From assembly GCA_027924585.1 (NCBI GenBank), contig BSBM01000190.1, forward strand, positions 372,001 to 436,000: a DNA stretch of 64,000 bases, read 5' to 3'. Numbering within the stretch: position 1 is the first letter of the stretch; each line of letters begins with the position of its first letter. The notes under the pieces were generated by a model. That model was not told the origin of the DNA and searched no databases. It saw nothing but the letters and a program-made list of their open reading frames with translations. The translations under genes were made by a program, and so were the position numbers. Below, piece by piece: positions 1 through 9,889 of this stretch. The DNA comes from Larix kaempferi. Its lineage: Eukaryota; Streptophyta; Pinopsida; Pinales; Pinaceae.

Positions 1-495
1 TCACCAGTAGCAACTTCTCCTCCTCCTTCTACCTCATGTGGTGAAAAAAATAATATTAGTAACCAACAGTCTAAAAGGAATAGATGGAGGAAGAATAGGG
101 AGAATATGCCAAAGCAAGAGGGAAGCTATCCAGCCTCTAGAAGTCATGCTGGGGGCACCCACCCAATATCTGGAGTTCATGTTGGGGGAACTCTTTCAGT
201 CACTCGAAATCATATTGAACCTCGCCACCCAGCCTCTGAAGGTCATGCTGGGGGCACCTACCCAACCTCTGGTGGTCATATTGGGAGAACCCACTCAGTG
301 ACTGTAACTCATACTGAACCCACCCACCCAGCCTCTGAAGGTCATGCTGGGGGCACCTACCCAACCTCTGGTGGTCATGTTGGGAGAACTCGCTTAGCCA
401 CTATAAGTGATACTGAACCCACCAACCCAGCCTCTGAAGGTCATGCTGGGGGCAGCTACCCAGCCTCTGGAGGTCATACTGGGGGAAAAATTTCA
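1..495 (+). pseudogene. Element F gag, left part (Tat-like Ty3/Gypsy)
   Basis: Frame 1 is open from the first base of the window up to the insertion point of element E, so the gene starts outside the window. The first 45 residues are rich in Ser, Asn, Lys and Arg, as in a nucleocapsid linker. The rest is a repetitive peptide built on Ser/Gly-His-Ala-Gly-Gly. The same kind of His-containing repeat resumes in the same frame at 44817 once E and its duplicated target are left out, which ties this piece to the zinc-knuckle and protease part at 44817-46280. The role is inferred from that right half: Gag of a Tat-like retrotransposon, assembling the particle in the cytoplasm. The short repeat peptide alone would not identify it. 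Confidence 0.7.
132..495 (+). repeat. 99-bp (33-residue) tandem repeat in F gag
   Basis: The string agcctct recurs at about 132, 231, 330 and 429, an exact 99-bp spacing. Each unit encodes about 33 residues, so copy number can change without breaking the frame. Units carry two Gly-His-x-Gly-Gly-Thr-like blocks. The last unit is cut by the insertion of element E. Confidence 0.85.
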
Positions 496-1118
496 TGTTA
501 GTTTTTCAGAATTTACTTCAATATGATCTAGGATCTTCACTGAGAGAACAACATGTATAGCATATCTACAACATATCAATCATGGACACAATAATGCAAG
601 CACACAAGAGACACAGCGTTTACTTGGGGAAAACCATAAAGGTGAAAAACCCCAATAACTTCCTCAGAGATAGATAGAGCAATGATACAACCCAAGAATA
701 AGAGATAGACATCTCCTAGCAGCAGCTTCTCCTCCTCCACAAGTGCGCCACTCTCCAAAGAGTGTGTGTGAGAATAGAATGGTCAAATAGAGTGCCTCCC
801 GCACTCTTTTTATACTTGGCTTGACTTGCCTAATAACATTTACTAGGTCGAACTTAACTTAACCACATAACATAAAGCTGACTGGGCCGACCCCCAATAG
901 GGTGGTCTAATAACCCTTTGACCCACATGGCCAACCCCCAATAGGGTGGTCTAATAACCCTTTGACCCACATGACTTATACAGGGCCGACCCCAACAAGG
1001 TGTTCGAATAACCCATCAATTATAAGTTACGAAACTTACAATATAAATGATGACACTTCCGTATAGAGGAATAATAACATCTCTATAGGAATACAAACAC
1101 TTCCGTATAGAGTAATAA
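496..1118 (-). repeat. E 3' LTR, main part
   Basis: Matches the LTRs at 44211-44811, 19569-20173 and 26049-26653 along its length. It begins TGTTA and its separated end (16059) is CA. This copy holds a tandem duplication of a roughly 43-bp block (ccaatagggtggtctaataa and neighbours, about 891-973), so it is longer than the 5' LTR. The last 5 bases, aataa at 1114-1118, are the target duplicated by element A. Confidence 0.88.
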
Positions 1119-1504
1119 TGTTAGGAACCTATGTCAACCCTTCTCTTTACTATGTTAGTATATTGTTGTTGGACGCATATGCTTTGTAAGTCGTTTCGTA
1201 GTATTTGTTGATCCATAGTTTATATTAGCCCATAGTATTGACCCATATTATTGGACGCATATGCTTTGTAAGTCATCCCATAGTATTATATGTCCCATGG
1301 TTTTGACTCATAGTATTGGGCATAGACTTAGTATATAAGTGTGTGTTGAGGTCATTGAAGGCACCGTGAAGTTAATTGTATTGAGCTTGCTCAAAGGAGG
1401 TTGCCCCCTCGAAGTGGCCCGTGATCGATATAAAAAGTGATTCTATTCTATTATTTCTGATATCTCATGTATTTGCATTAATTAATTATTGCAGGTTCAT
1501 CACA
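1119..1504 (+). repeat. A 5' LTR
   Basis: Begins tgttaggaacc and ends ttcatcaca. It contains an internal duplication of a block with ggacgcatatgctttgtaag (about 1170 and 1255). A TATA-like tatataag lies at 1332-1339. A handful of differences from the 3' LTR are visible. Confidence 0.92.
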
Positions 1505-1506
1505 TC

Positions 1507-1518
1507 TGGTATCAGAGA
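1507..1518 (+). other. A primer-binding site (initiator Met tRNA type)
   Basis: tggtatcagaga starts 2 bases after the LTR end and matches the usual plant initiator-Met-tRNA complement (TGGTATCAGAGC) at 11 of 12 bases. Confidence 0.85.
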
Positions 1519-1715
1519 ACTTTCTTGGGCTCGTTGGGTGGAATTTCTATCAATTTTTTTTTCGCATCTGTTGCAGCTTCGGATTTGGGAATAATCCCTA
1601 TCCGCTTAACTGTGAGAAGTACTTGGGCATAAGCCGTAAAAATCATTGTGAGGAGTACCACAGGAACCCCAAAGTAGCTGGCCCATTGAGAGGACCTGCC
1701 AGCGAAAAGGGCAAC
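1519..1715 (+). other. A leader, left piece
   Basis: Non-coding leader between A's primer site and the insertion of B. It resumes at 12280. gcaac at 1711-1715 is the target duplicated by B. Nothing else is recognised here. Confidence 0.6.
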
Positions 1716-2442
1716 TGTTAACACCTAAAAAGTGCTCACTAGCTCATTCCCTTACTCACATGACCCATTTGTCCACTTTTCCACCATATGAGCCTCTGAA
1801 ACCAACAAAAGGTCACCAAAAGACCTTAGTACACCCCTTTTTCCATTAAAAAAGATTATTTTTCCAAAAAAAAATCATAAAAAACCCTCAAAAAGGGTCC
1901 AAATTCCCAAAAATATTAAAAAGGGAATTAAAATATTATTTTTATTCAAAAAAGGAAAAAGGAGGGAAAAATACCTAAACTATGTTGGTCAATACCATTG
2001 GTTTCCACAAAACCACAAATGGTATTCCTCACCACCAAAACCTATAAAAAGGTGGTAGGGGCTCCTCATTTCACATCCTTCCATTATCTCATCCTTATGC
2101 TGCTGAAATCTCCCCTGAGCACTTTTAGCCATTGAAGCAACCTTGGAGAAAGAGACCTATTGGAGTTTGGAGCTACTCATCTTGGGAGTTGCTCAACATC
2201 AACCTTCACCATTGAAGGTAATATCGCAAGCACTTGCTTGCCCCCCACTTTTCAATACAAAAATTATTTCTTATGTTTCTTGTTCTTGATTTTTGAAAGA
2301 TTTAAATTATTTGCTTAGATTCTTGCTTAGATCCATGAAAAGTATTGTTTATTTAGTTTATTGTTTTTATTTCTATTGAAACTGCTGCTACTAGTTAGCA
2401 GGTGCCCATAGCACTAAGCTTGGTTGCAAAACCGAGCCAACA
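1716..2442 (+). repeat. B 5' LTR with TATA box
   Basis: Starts tgttaacacc and ends gccaaca. tataaaaa at 2043-2050 is a good TATA box, so transcription probably starts around 2075-2085. The first bases are close to those of D's LTR (tgttaacacc in both), showing related families. Confidence 0.93.
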
Positions 2443-2447
2443 GTTTT

Positions 2448-2459
2448 TGGCGACTCCGC
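2448..2459 (+). other. B primer-binding site
   Basis: tggcgactccgc lies 5 bases after the LTR. D has tggcgactcccc in the same place. This TGGCGACTCC class is the one seen in Tat/Ogre elements. I do not assign the tRNA with certainty. Confidence 0.75.
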
Positions 2460-2639
2460 TTTGGTTTGAACTTTAGATCTCTAGCTTTGCCATTAAATCT
2501 TAGTTTTTATGAGTTTTTAACCATTAGATCCATAGATCTGCCATCTTAGACAGCAGATCCATTGCTGTTCTGAGATTTGGCCCCAAAAAACAGCCCTAAA
2601 TTTTAAATTTCCGAGTTCGTTTCTCGTTTTCCGTGCACG

Positions 2640-3006
2640 GCTTCCGCCTCGCGGCTTTTTTCCAGACAGTCGCGCGGTCCATCGCGACTTTTCTGCATTT
2701 TTCCGCGCGGTCCATCGCGCCCTTTTTCCAGACAGTCGCGCGGTCCATCGCGACTTTTCTGTGTTTTTCCGCGCTGCACACCGCGGCTTCGCGGCCTTTT
2801 TCCGCGCTGTCCATCACGACTGTGCGCCCAAAACCTGCGCGGTCCATCGCGACTGTGCGCCCAAAACCTGTGCGGTCCATCGCGACTGTGCGCCCAAAAC
2901 CTGCGCGGTCCATCGCGACTGTGCGTCCAAAACCCGCGCGGTCCATCGCGACTGTTCGGCCAAAACCCGCGCGGCCCATCGCGGCTGTTCGTCCAAAACC
3001 CGCGCG
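2640..3006 (+). repeat. GC-rich tandem repeats in B leader
   Basis: About five 33-bp units (ggtccatcgcgactgtgcgc core; ggtcc near 2841, 2874, 2907, then 2940 and 2973) follow several more irregular copies. The block stands out from the AT-rich leader around it. Because 33 is a multiple of 3 and stops are rare, every frame looks open on both strands. None of these frames resembles a protein and I call none. Confidence 0.85.
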
Positions 3007-3689
3007 GCTGAATTTTTTCATTCGGCCATCCCGATTTTGAAAAATATTTTTTACTGTACTTTCTGCCCATAGCACATTTTTTACAGTATCAAATTCTGCA
3101 TATTTTCCAGATTTAGAAATTTTTTTTTACTATTTAAAAGTGCATACATAGAAATCTTTTTAAAAATTTTCAAGAAAGTGAAAGAAAGATTCATTTTGCA
3201 TTCTTTATCTAGATTCAAATTTTTTCTTGTTTACTTCTTTAGAATCTTGCCCTTAGCAAATTTTATTGAAACGAAGAAATCCATTTATTTCTTTTAGAAG
3301 TTTATTATTTGCTTTCATAAATCCAAAAAATCCATTATTTTTTGAGTTATTTTTGAAAAAGCAAATTAATTTCTTTTAGTGAAAAAAGTCTTAAATATTT
3401 GCTTATTATTTTTCGAAAAGTCCTTTATTTTTTGAAAAATTTCCCTTAAAGCATTTAATTTTTTCAAGTTCAGTTTACAACACCTCACGTGCACTCACAC
3501 GATCACTTAGATTTAACTAAGACTTAAAACTTACCCTAATTTGAACACACTCTTAACCCCACTTGGGGAACACAAAAAGAATTCTTGTAGCTAGGTAGTA
3601 TTGGGGGGATAGGTGTTCCAATAACACCCCTCAGTTCATACATCTGAGACATAGAAGTTGTCCAATTAGGGAGCTAAAATCTCTTAGTA

Positions 3690-4035
3690 CTTTTTGGCGC
3701 GGTCACAACCGGTTTGTGGGAAGGCCTCTCCCCTAGGAGGGTTGAAGTCGCGAGGATGGTTCCGGAGGCCTGAGTGGGATACCGAAACCCATTCAGTAAC
3801 CGAAGGGCTACCATTCGCAGTTCTCGGGATATCCCTGTATTGGGATATTGCGATCAAAGGACCAAACGGCAGATTTACCTTTTCTCGACACGTCATGAAC
3901 GGAGTATCCTAGTAGCCTGTCTTTTTAGGATTGATTACCCGGTGTCCCTCCCGGTAGGGGGATATCTAGCCGTTGTCTCTACATTCATATTGTCTGACTT
4001 GGATTTCATCACCTTGCAGGGGATATCGTCTGTTT
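3690..4035 (+). promoter_or_regulatory. Conserved structured leader segment before B gag
   Basis: This non-coding block is strongly conserved with 37310-37625 (- strand) in D. It contains an inverted repeat around 3830: atatccc, six bases, gggatat. D keeps the pairing with a G-U type change. It could be a packaging, dimerisation or translation-control element. The function is inference. Confidence 0.5.
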
Positions 4036-4095
4036 GAGTCACAATACTTTTAGATTAGGTGTTTGCATGATCTTTACCACCTTTTGAGTCTAGTT

Positions 4096-4113
4096 ACACC
4101 TATTTTTTCTAGG
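4096..4113 (+). promoter_or_regulatory. Possible splice acceptor upstream of B gag
   Basis: ctattttttctag followed by g is a strong pyrimidine tract with AG. D has ttttgtttttag followed by g at the equivalent place. The coding frame downstream has no ATG before 4551, although D-like coding is visible from about 4330, so splicing to an upstream start is possible. Confidence 0.3.
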
Positions 4114-4502
4114 AGCCGCTTGCATGTTGGTATTCTGACCGGTTGTTGCATTCCTCCACTTATTGTAGCACAGCTGCTAGAATAAGTGCATTTTTTGAGG
4201 ATTGATTTTTTGGCCTGTGAGCCTTCTTTTTTCACTCCCCCTTTTTGCACCCTTGGTTGCATTAGGGTTTTGAGTCTTTTACACATATATCACCACCTGA
4301 TACTTAAAACAAATTTTTACATAAAAAACATATTCTCACCATTGAGAATTTTAGACGCTCCCGTCGTCTACAGGACGAACTCCCAGAGTTTAGTCCACTT
4401 GGCTCTCCACGTCACGGACGCAGAGCATTATCCCTTGATTCGACACATCGTCAATCAATTAGACAGTCATCCGATTCTGACATACCCCACTTCACCTTTG
4501 AT

Positions 4503-7500
4503 TTGGAGGTAGAATCCGAAAACCCCACAGAGTTACCACCAACCACAATTATGTCTGGAACACCATTTGATCCACTATTTACAACTACCATAGGTCAGAC
4601 ATCTGCAGACCCTTCTGCGGGAGTACCATCCATGGCAACATCCACCCCCTTGGGTATGCCCAATATGGGTAACACTCCACATTCAGGAATGCCTACCACA
4701 GGACCACCACCCTTCATGGGCATGCCCAACATGGGGGTCATTCCCCCTTCGGTTTCCACAAACCCTATCCCAGGAATCCCTAGTACGATTCCTAACCCAA
4801 GTGTCACTCCTGTTGCACTTGGGAATGCTATCCCAGGAATCCCTAGTGCGATTCCTAACCCAAGTGTAACCCACGTTGCACTCGGTAGTAATATACCAGG
4901 AATCCCTAGTGCGATTCCTAACCCAAGTGTAACCCAAGTTGCACTTGGGAGTACTAACCCATATCAGGCCACACCTGTTGGAGGGCACATACCCGCCATA
5001 CCTAGCATACCTATAGGAGCTACTGGACCCCTACACCATACCACAATGGCTAGGCCAATCCCCGTTCCAATCACCACATCCGCTAGTCTACCATACATGG
5101 CAAGTCTCAACTTGCCAGATTTAGCTAGGCTTACGAATGACCCCATTAGGCATGATCCTGCTTGGCCCCATATGCCCACTAAGCTTCCCTCTGACATCCC
5201 TAAGTTTGAGGGAAAGGCCGGAGAAGACCCCCAGAACCACATCATGTCCTTCCATTTATGGTGTTCCTCCAACTCCATAGTGGACGACTCAGTCCGCCTC
5301 CGTTTATTACAGCGCACCTTCACTGGCTCTGCAGCCAAATGGTATATCGAGCAACCCCATGGGACGCATTCCACATTTACCTCCCTTGCCTCGACCTTCC
5401 TGCAGTTCTTTCAGCTACCAGTCCGCTATGATGCGGGCGTCGAAATCCTACTGTCTTGCAGACAGAACACGGCCACGCACATCACTGACCATATCCATGA
5501 TTGGCGTCGGCGCCGAAGCCTATGCAAGATCAAATTAGACGACCGAATCTTTTTAGACTGGTTCCTTAAATCCCTCCTTCCCCTCATTGCGAAGGATGTA
5601 GCTTCTGAAAGACCCCAGTCTGAAGAGGAGGCCATCCTTAAGGCCCAACAGTTTGACCTTATCTATGCCCAGTCAGGATACCTATACACCATCATACCTG
5701 ACGCCCCACGAGGCGACTCTGCACGCGGTGACACACCGGGGGCATCACATGCCGCTGATGGCATTATTGGCCAAATTACACCGCAAGCAAAACCTTTCAG
5801 TATGGTGAGCACCATGCCCGCCCCAGACCTTTCTAGGGCTACATCCAGTTCCGGAGCGACAACTTCTTATGCTCCAATAAACCAGACCCATCATGTTCAT
5901 GGACCCTCTTGTCCACAACATTGTTATGGCCAAGCGCCATCAGCATATGTACCTCCTACATACTATGCTCAACCTACGGTACAAAACCCCATGCAGTTTC
6001 CACAACAGCCCATGCATTACCCACAACCGGTTGCACCGGCTAACCTCACACCTCCACCAGCGCAGGGGTACCAACATCCCCAACAGGCAACTGGACCACC
6101 TCCAGCTCCACCTGCATACTATCCACCGCAACCTGCTCCCGCACCTGCGGCTCCTCAGAATCCCCCCAATGCTCAAGGGCATGTGTACGCACAACAACAG
6201 CAGCCCCAATATCAAAATAACCAACGCAACCAGGGTGGACAACCCAACCGCGGAAGAGGACGCAACCGTGGAAACAATCAAAACCGCAACCAAGCTCCAC
6301 AGCCTACCCAGCCCCCGCAAAACAATAACGCGGCGCCCGCTCATCAGAATCCTGATCGGCCACCTAAGCAACCTAAAAATGCTAATTTACGGACAAACCA
6401 TCCTTGTTCCATTTGCGGTGTCTATAGCCACTATACCCACGCTTGCCCACATCTCGAGCGAGCTCGACAACTATGGACAAATGACGCCCATCGTCAAGGG
6501 CAGGCGGCTCCTCAGCCACCACCCAACCCCCCACCACCTCCACAACAACCTCTGGTTCTCCAAAACCCCTTTCCAACACAAGGAGTGGTAAACACCCAGC
6601 CGTTAGCCCCCCAACAGGGCAACGTGCAACCACAACAAATAACTTACACAGCTCCTGATCAACCCATGTTTGATTCAGGTACCCACCACTTATTGATGAT
6701 GTCCACCGCTGACGTCAATGTCCAAACCCGTCGAAATCAATACGGACCGACTTCTGAAGCCCCCCCCGCCGAAAAGGATACCACTGCTAATCCCACTGAT
6801 CAGACATTGCGTATACCTCAGGTTCCACTCGATGGCGCTTCTAAAGCACCTCGCTTCCCCCTTCGCCGAATCAACAACAACCCCAATGCACGAGCTGCAT
6901 CCAATTACAACATCGTAGATGACTTAGCTCAATCGCCCGCAGCCATGTCTGCGTTAGAAGTCTTAAAAACCTGTCCTTCTCAGCGCAAGACTTTACTTTC
7001 CGCCATTGGGGCTATTGACCCAAATGATTCGAACTTGATGACCTTTGACTTAGACCAGTCTGAACCCCGCCTGCCTTCCTCTTTAGCATTCCAAGTTTCC
7101 GTTTCTGTTCGGAATCTTGTCATCCATCGGTGCATTATCGATGAAGGGGCCTCCACATGCGTCATGTCCACATTTGTTTGGCAGAAGTTGGGATCCCCTA
7201 CTCTCCAGCAGTCCACCACTGCATTACGAGCTTATGACGGCCGTTCGGCTCAACCCCTAGGTCTGTTAGCCAATGTCCCTGTCCAGCTGGCGGGTAAAAC
7301 CGTGCTCATTGACATTGAGGTCATCAATGCCCCACTAGACTATAACCTTTTACTTGGTCGCAACTACATGTACGCCATGAAAGCGGTTGCCTCATCCGTT
7401 TTTCGTACCATGATGTTCCCCCATGAGGGACGCGTGGTCAAGGTCGACCAGCTCACCTATTACGATCCCAAGGCCCCTACCACACCTGAAAATGGTCTCA

Positions 7501-9293
7501 CCATGGTTGAACAACTTGTTTGTGGTACAAATACCTCATTCATTTCCTCAGTAGGACCCAGACTTTACTCCGAGGCGTCGATAACCTCTACATTCCAGGC
7601 CATTCCACCACCGTCACCGAAGACCCAGGTCGCTAACCTCTGCACTCTTTCACAAACACCCGGTAATCAACCCTCCTTGTTACCCAAACCACCATTGGTC
7701 CCTAGTCACATCGGTGTTACACCTATCCACACAATCCCCTTTCTATTTCCTCCTTCGGGTGTAGTAAGCGCCCCGGTTATGGCTACCCTTAGTCTCCCCG
7801 GGTTAACATTGGGATTACCCGTGTGGTATATTACGCCTCCCGTTCCTCCACCGACACCAAATGTCATCCTACAACCGGTGCAACCCATTGTTACTTCTAC
7901 CCAACCACCTCCCAGTATCACGACTCCTTCGTCGTCGACGAATCCCCCTCCATTCGTCAGGCCCACTGGGGGCAGAGGCCCACAACCATACACTGCGGTT
8001 CCCCCACCCAAGGCAGTTAAACCTCCCCCCATATTTCGTGCTCCTCCAAAATGCTCGCTGTGTGATGAGTTAGGCCATCCAACCCATCAGTGCCCACAGT
8101 TACCTGCATTGCAGGAACACATGCAAATGTTGGACGACGACCCCAACATCCCGGTGGTCAAACTAGATCCAAACCCTATGCCTCGTGATAAATCACTGTG
8201 TACCAACCACCCATGTGCGATATGCGGTATTTATGGCCACTACTCGCATAACTGTCCTGACATCCCAGACTACAGAGCAGCTCTCTACAAGATGAACAAT
8301 TTGGACCTAGAGACGGCACCCTCTACTATCGAGGAGATCTACCCTCCCGCATCATCCTCATCCGGAGAGATTAACACCATCTATATGATCTCTTCGACTA
8401 CCACTACCTCATCACTCGATTTGACCACTCAAAGGTCCCGCAATGATGAAGAGGTTCTCGAGACTCCTACTACCTTTGATTATCCCGGGGAAGACATGCA
8501 CCATCGTCCATACTTCCTCCTGGAAGAGACTTCATCCACCACCGCTACCCAATCCGCGGTTGAGTCCAAGGATTTCCTTCCTACTAAAATCGACTGGTTA
8601 ACGGATCCCATGGCCGATATTTCTCCCGTCATCCACATTGACATCTCTGACCCACTTGGTGCCCTTCATACCATCACATTAGGAACCTCCCACAGTGAGC
8701 ATGAGATCGGAGAATACCAACAACTGTTCCAAGAATTCACTGATGTCTTTACTTGGTCAGATACCGAAATGCCTGGCCTTGACCCCGCCATTTATATGAT
8801 CTCCACTGGATACCCCTCTGTCCGGTCGGCCCCTTCCATTGATCCCTTTGACACACAGGTTGAACCCTTTCAAATCAACCAGGAAACCACATGTCCACAA
8901 CATGGGGGCATGCCCAAAACCTTGCCTACTCATCATCACCGTGATCCTCGTCGGAGATACTGGGGGCATCCACCCCACAAAGGGAATCCCCCATCATCAT
9001 ATCATCACTTCAGTATGCCACCACGACCCACAGCCTCATGGTATAACACCCCGCCAGCAGTTGCTCAATGCCCTATTGATCTCTCTATGAGACAACATCT
9101 GCACCACATTGACACCTCTGAGCTAGGGGGCATAATAGATTACCTCGACCCTGGGATAGGGGGCATGATCAATCATTTTGAACCTTCCCCATCATCTCTA
9201 TCTCAACACCTCAATGAGCCCATCGTTCAAACCAACACATATGTGATCCAAAATCACAAACCCCATGCACATAGCATGGGGGCAGGTCATTAA
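4503..9293 (+). CDS. Gag-protease polyprotein of element B
   Basis: A 1596-codon uninterrupted frame. Residues about 1-220 are Pro/Gly/Met-rich, with three to four copies of an IPGIPSxIPNPSVT repeat. The Gag core follows at about 225-370 (KFEGKAGEDPQNHIMSF onward), then a Gln/Pro/Asn-rich linker with an Arg-Gly-Asn stretch. Zinc knuckle 1 is CSICGVYSHYTHAC (6405-6446). The protease has CIIDEGAST near 7131 and LLLGRNYM near 7350. Two further CCHC knuckles lie after the protease (near 8052 and 8215). Homology to D's polyprotein stops near 8795, just before RT. A 165-residue tail of unknown origin follows. The first ATG is 4551. Coding similarity to D reaches upstream to about 4330, so the true start is uncertain. 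It is probably functional as a particle protein. Reverse transcriptase would have to come from another element. Confidence 0.88.
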   Translation: MEVESENPTELPPTTIMSGTPFDPLFTTTIGQTSADPSAGVPSMATSTPLGMPNMGNTPHSGMPTTGPPPFMGMPNMGVIPPSVSTNPIPGIPSTIPNPSVTPVALGNAIPGIPSAIPNPSVTHVALGSNIPGIPSAIPNPSVTQVALGSTNPYQATPVGGHIPAIPSIPIGATGPLHHTTMARPIPVPITTSASLPYMASLNLPDLARLTNDPIRHDPAWPHMPTKLPSDIPKFEGKAGEDPQNHIMSFHLWCSSNSIVDDSVRLRLLQRTFTGSAAKWYIEQPHGTHSTFTSLASTFLQFFQLPVRYDAGVEILLSCRQNTATHITDHIHDWRRRRSLCKIKLDDRIFLDWFLKSLLPLIAKDVASERPQSEEEAILKAQQFDLIYAQSGYLYTIIPDAPRGDSARGDTPGASHAADGIIGQITPQAKPFSMVSTMPAPDLSRATSSSGATTSYAPINQTHHVHGPSCPQHCYGQAPSAYVPPTYYAQPTVQNPMQFPQQPMHYPQPVAPANLTPPPAQGYQHPQQATGPPPAPPAYYPPQPAPAPAAPQNPPNAQGHVYAQQQQPQYQNNQRNQGGQPNRGRGRNRGNNQNRNQAPQPTQPPQNNNAAPAHQNPDRPPKQPKNANLRTNHPCSICGVYSHYTHACPHLERARQLWTNDAHRQGQAAPQPPPNPPPPPQQPLVLQNPFPTQGVVNTQPLAPQQGNVQPQQITYTAPDQPMFDSGTHHLLMMSTADVNVQTRRNQYGPTSEAPPAEKDTTANPTDQTLRIPQVPLDGASKAPRFPLRRINNNPNARAASNYNIVDDLAQSPAAMSALEVLKTCPSQRKTLLSAIGAIDPNDSNLMTFDLDQSEPRLPSSLAFQVSVSVRNLVIHRCIIDEGASTCVMSTFVWQKLGSPTLQQSTTALRAYDGRSAQPLGLLANVPVQLAGKTVLIDIEVINAPLDYNLLLGRNYMYAMKAVASSVFRTMMFPHEGRVVKVDQLTYYDPKAPTTPENGLTMVEQLVCGTNTSFISSVGPRLYSEASITSTFQAIPPPSPKTQVANLCTLSQTPGNQPSLLPKPPLVPSHIGVTPIHTIPFLFPPSGVVSAPVMATLSLPGLTLGLPVWYITPPVPPPTPNVILQPVQPIVTSTQPPPSITTPSSSTNPPPFVRPTGGRGPQPYTAVPPPKAVKPPPIFRAPPKCSLCDELGHPTHQCPQLPALQEHMQMLDDDPNIPVVKLDPNPMPRDKSLCTNHPCAICGIYGHYSHNCPDIPDYRAALYKMNNLDLETAPSTIEEIYPPASSSSGEINTIYMISSTTTTSSLDLTTQRSRNDEEVLETPTTFDYPGEDMHHRPYFLLEETSSTTATQSAVESKDFLPTKIDWLTDPMADISPVIHIDISDPLGALHTITLGTSHSEHEIGEYQQLFQEFTDVFTWSDTEMPGLDPAIYMISTGYPSVRSAPSIDPFDTQVEPFQINQETTCPQHGGMPKTLPTHHHRDPRRRYWGHPPHKGNPPSSYHHFSMPPRPTASWYNTPPAVAQCPIDLSMRQHLHHIDTSELGGIIDYLDPGIGGMINHFEPSPSSLSQHLNEPIVQTNTYVIQNHKPHAHSMGAGH
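8796..9293 (+). other. B-specific tail with repeated GGGGGCA motifs
   Basis: Sequence after the deletion junction, still in the open frame. gggggca occurs at 8904, 8962, 9126, 9159 and 9278, resembling the core of B's own purine tract (cagggggcaatc at 11536). No protein family is recognised for the tail. Confidence 0.6.
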
Positions 9294-9529
9294 CCCTGCT
9301 CACTTTTTCATATTCGTGATCTCAACCATTTTTGAGGTCATGTGTCACTTGTATATTTCAGTTGATTTGATACACCTAGTATTTTTCCCCCACGGGTAAT
9401 CATTTCTCCCCACCATTACATCCTTGACTTGGTGGGCTCACCTTTATTTACAACCATTTTTTAACTTAGTTATTTCCTTTCACCATTCTGGAGTCCTTAT
9501 GACCTCCATTTTTCGCACCATGTGCACCG
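9294..9529 (+). other. B 3' non-coding region, start
   Basis: Non-coding sequence after the gag-protease stop. It is pyrimidine-rich with no ORF of interest. Confidence 0.6.
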
Positions 9530-9880
9530 CCGGATTCATATTTCCGTGCCCGTGATGATGCTTGAGATCATTTCTCGCTCTCACCAGGACCAATATCAAC
9601 ATTGTGTCCCGACACCTTGTCACCTCGGTTTGCGTGCCACATCGGTCATAGCCCATTTTTGACTTGCCTTATATCGCCGGATTCAGTTTTCCGCGCTCGT
9701 GATGATGCTAGAGATCATTTCTCGCTCTCACCTTTATATTTTTCGGGCATCTTTTCCACGCCCCCCTCGTCACCTCGGTTAGCGTGCCACATCGGCCGTT
9801 CTCCGTTTTCGACAATCCTTATGTCACCGGATCCAGTTTTCCGCACAGATGACAGTGCTTGAAACCTTTTCTCGCCCTCA
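9530..9880 (+). repeat. About 150-bp imperfect tandem repeats, B 3' region
   Basis: Units carry gatgatgcttgagatcattt, then ctcgctctcacc, then cacctcggtt and gcgtgccacatcgg. About two and a half copies are seen. The same units lie in D at 26690-27040 on the minus strand, so this is an old family feature and not a recent expansion in B. Confidence 0.75.
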
Positions 9881-9889
9881 TCAATCCAT

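Noticed and set aside
2596-3075. Overlapping long open frames on both strands
   Set aside because: They come from the 33-bp GC-rich repeat, whose length is a multiple of 3 and which lacks stops. The peptides are periodic and unlike any protein.
5893-6591. 232-codon frame overlapping B gag
   Set aside because: Shadow of the Gln/Pro-rich gag linker in another frame.
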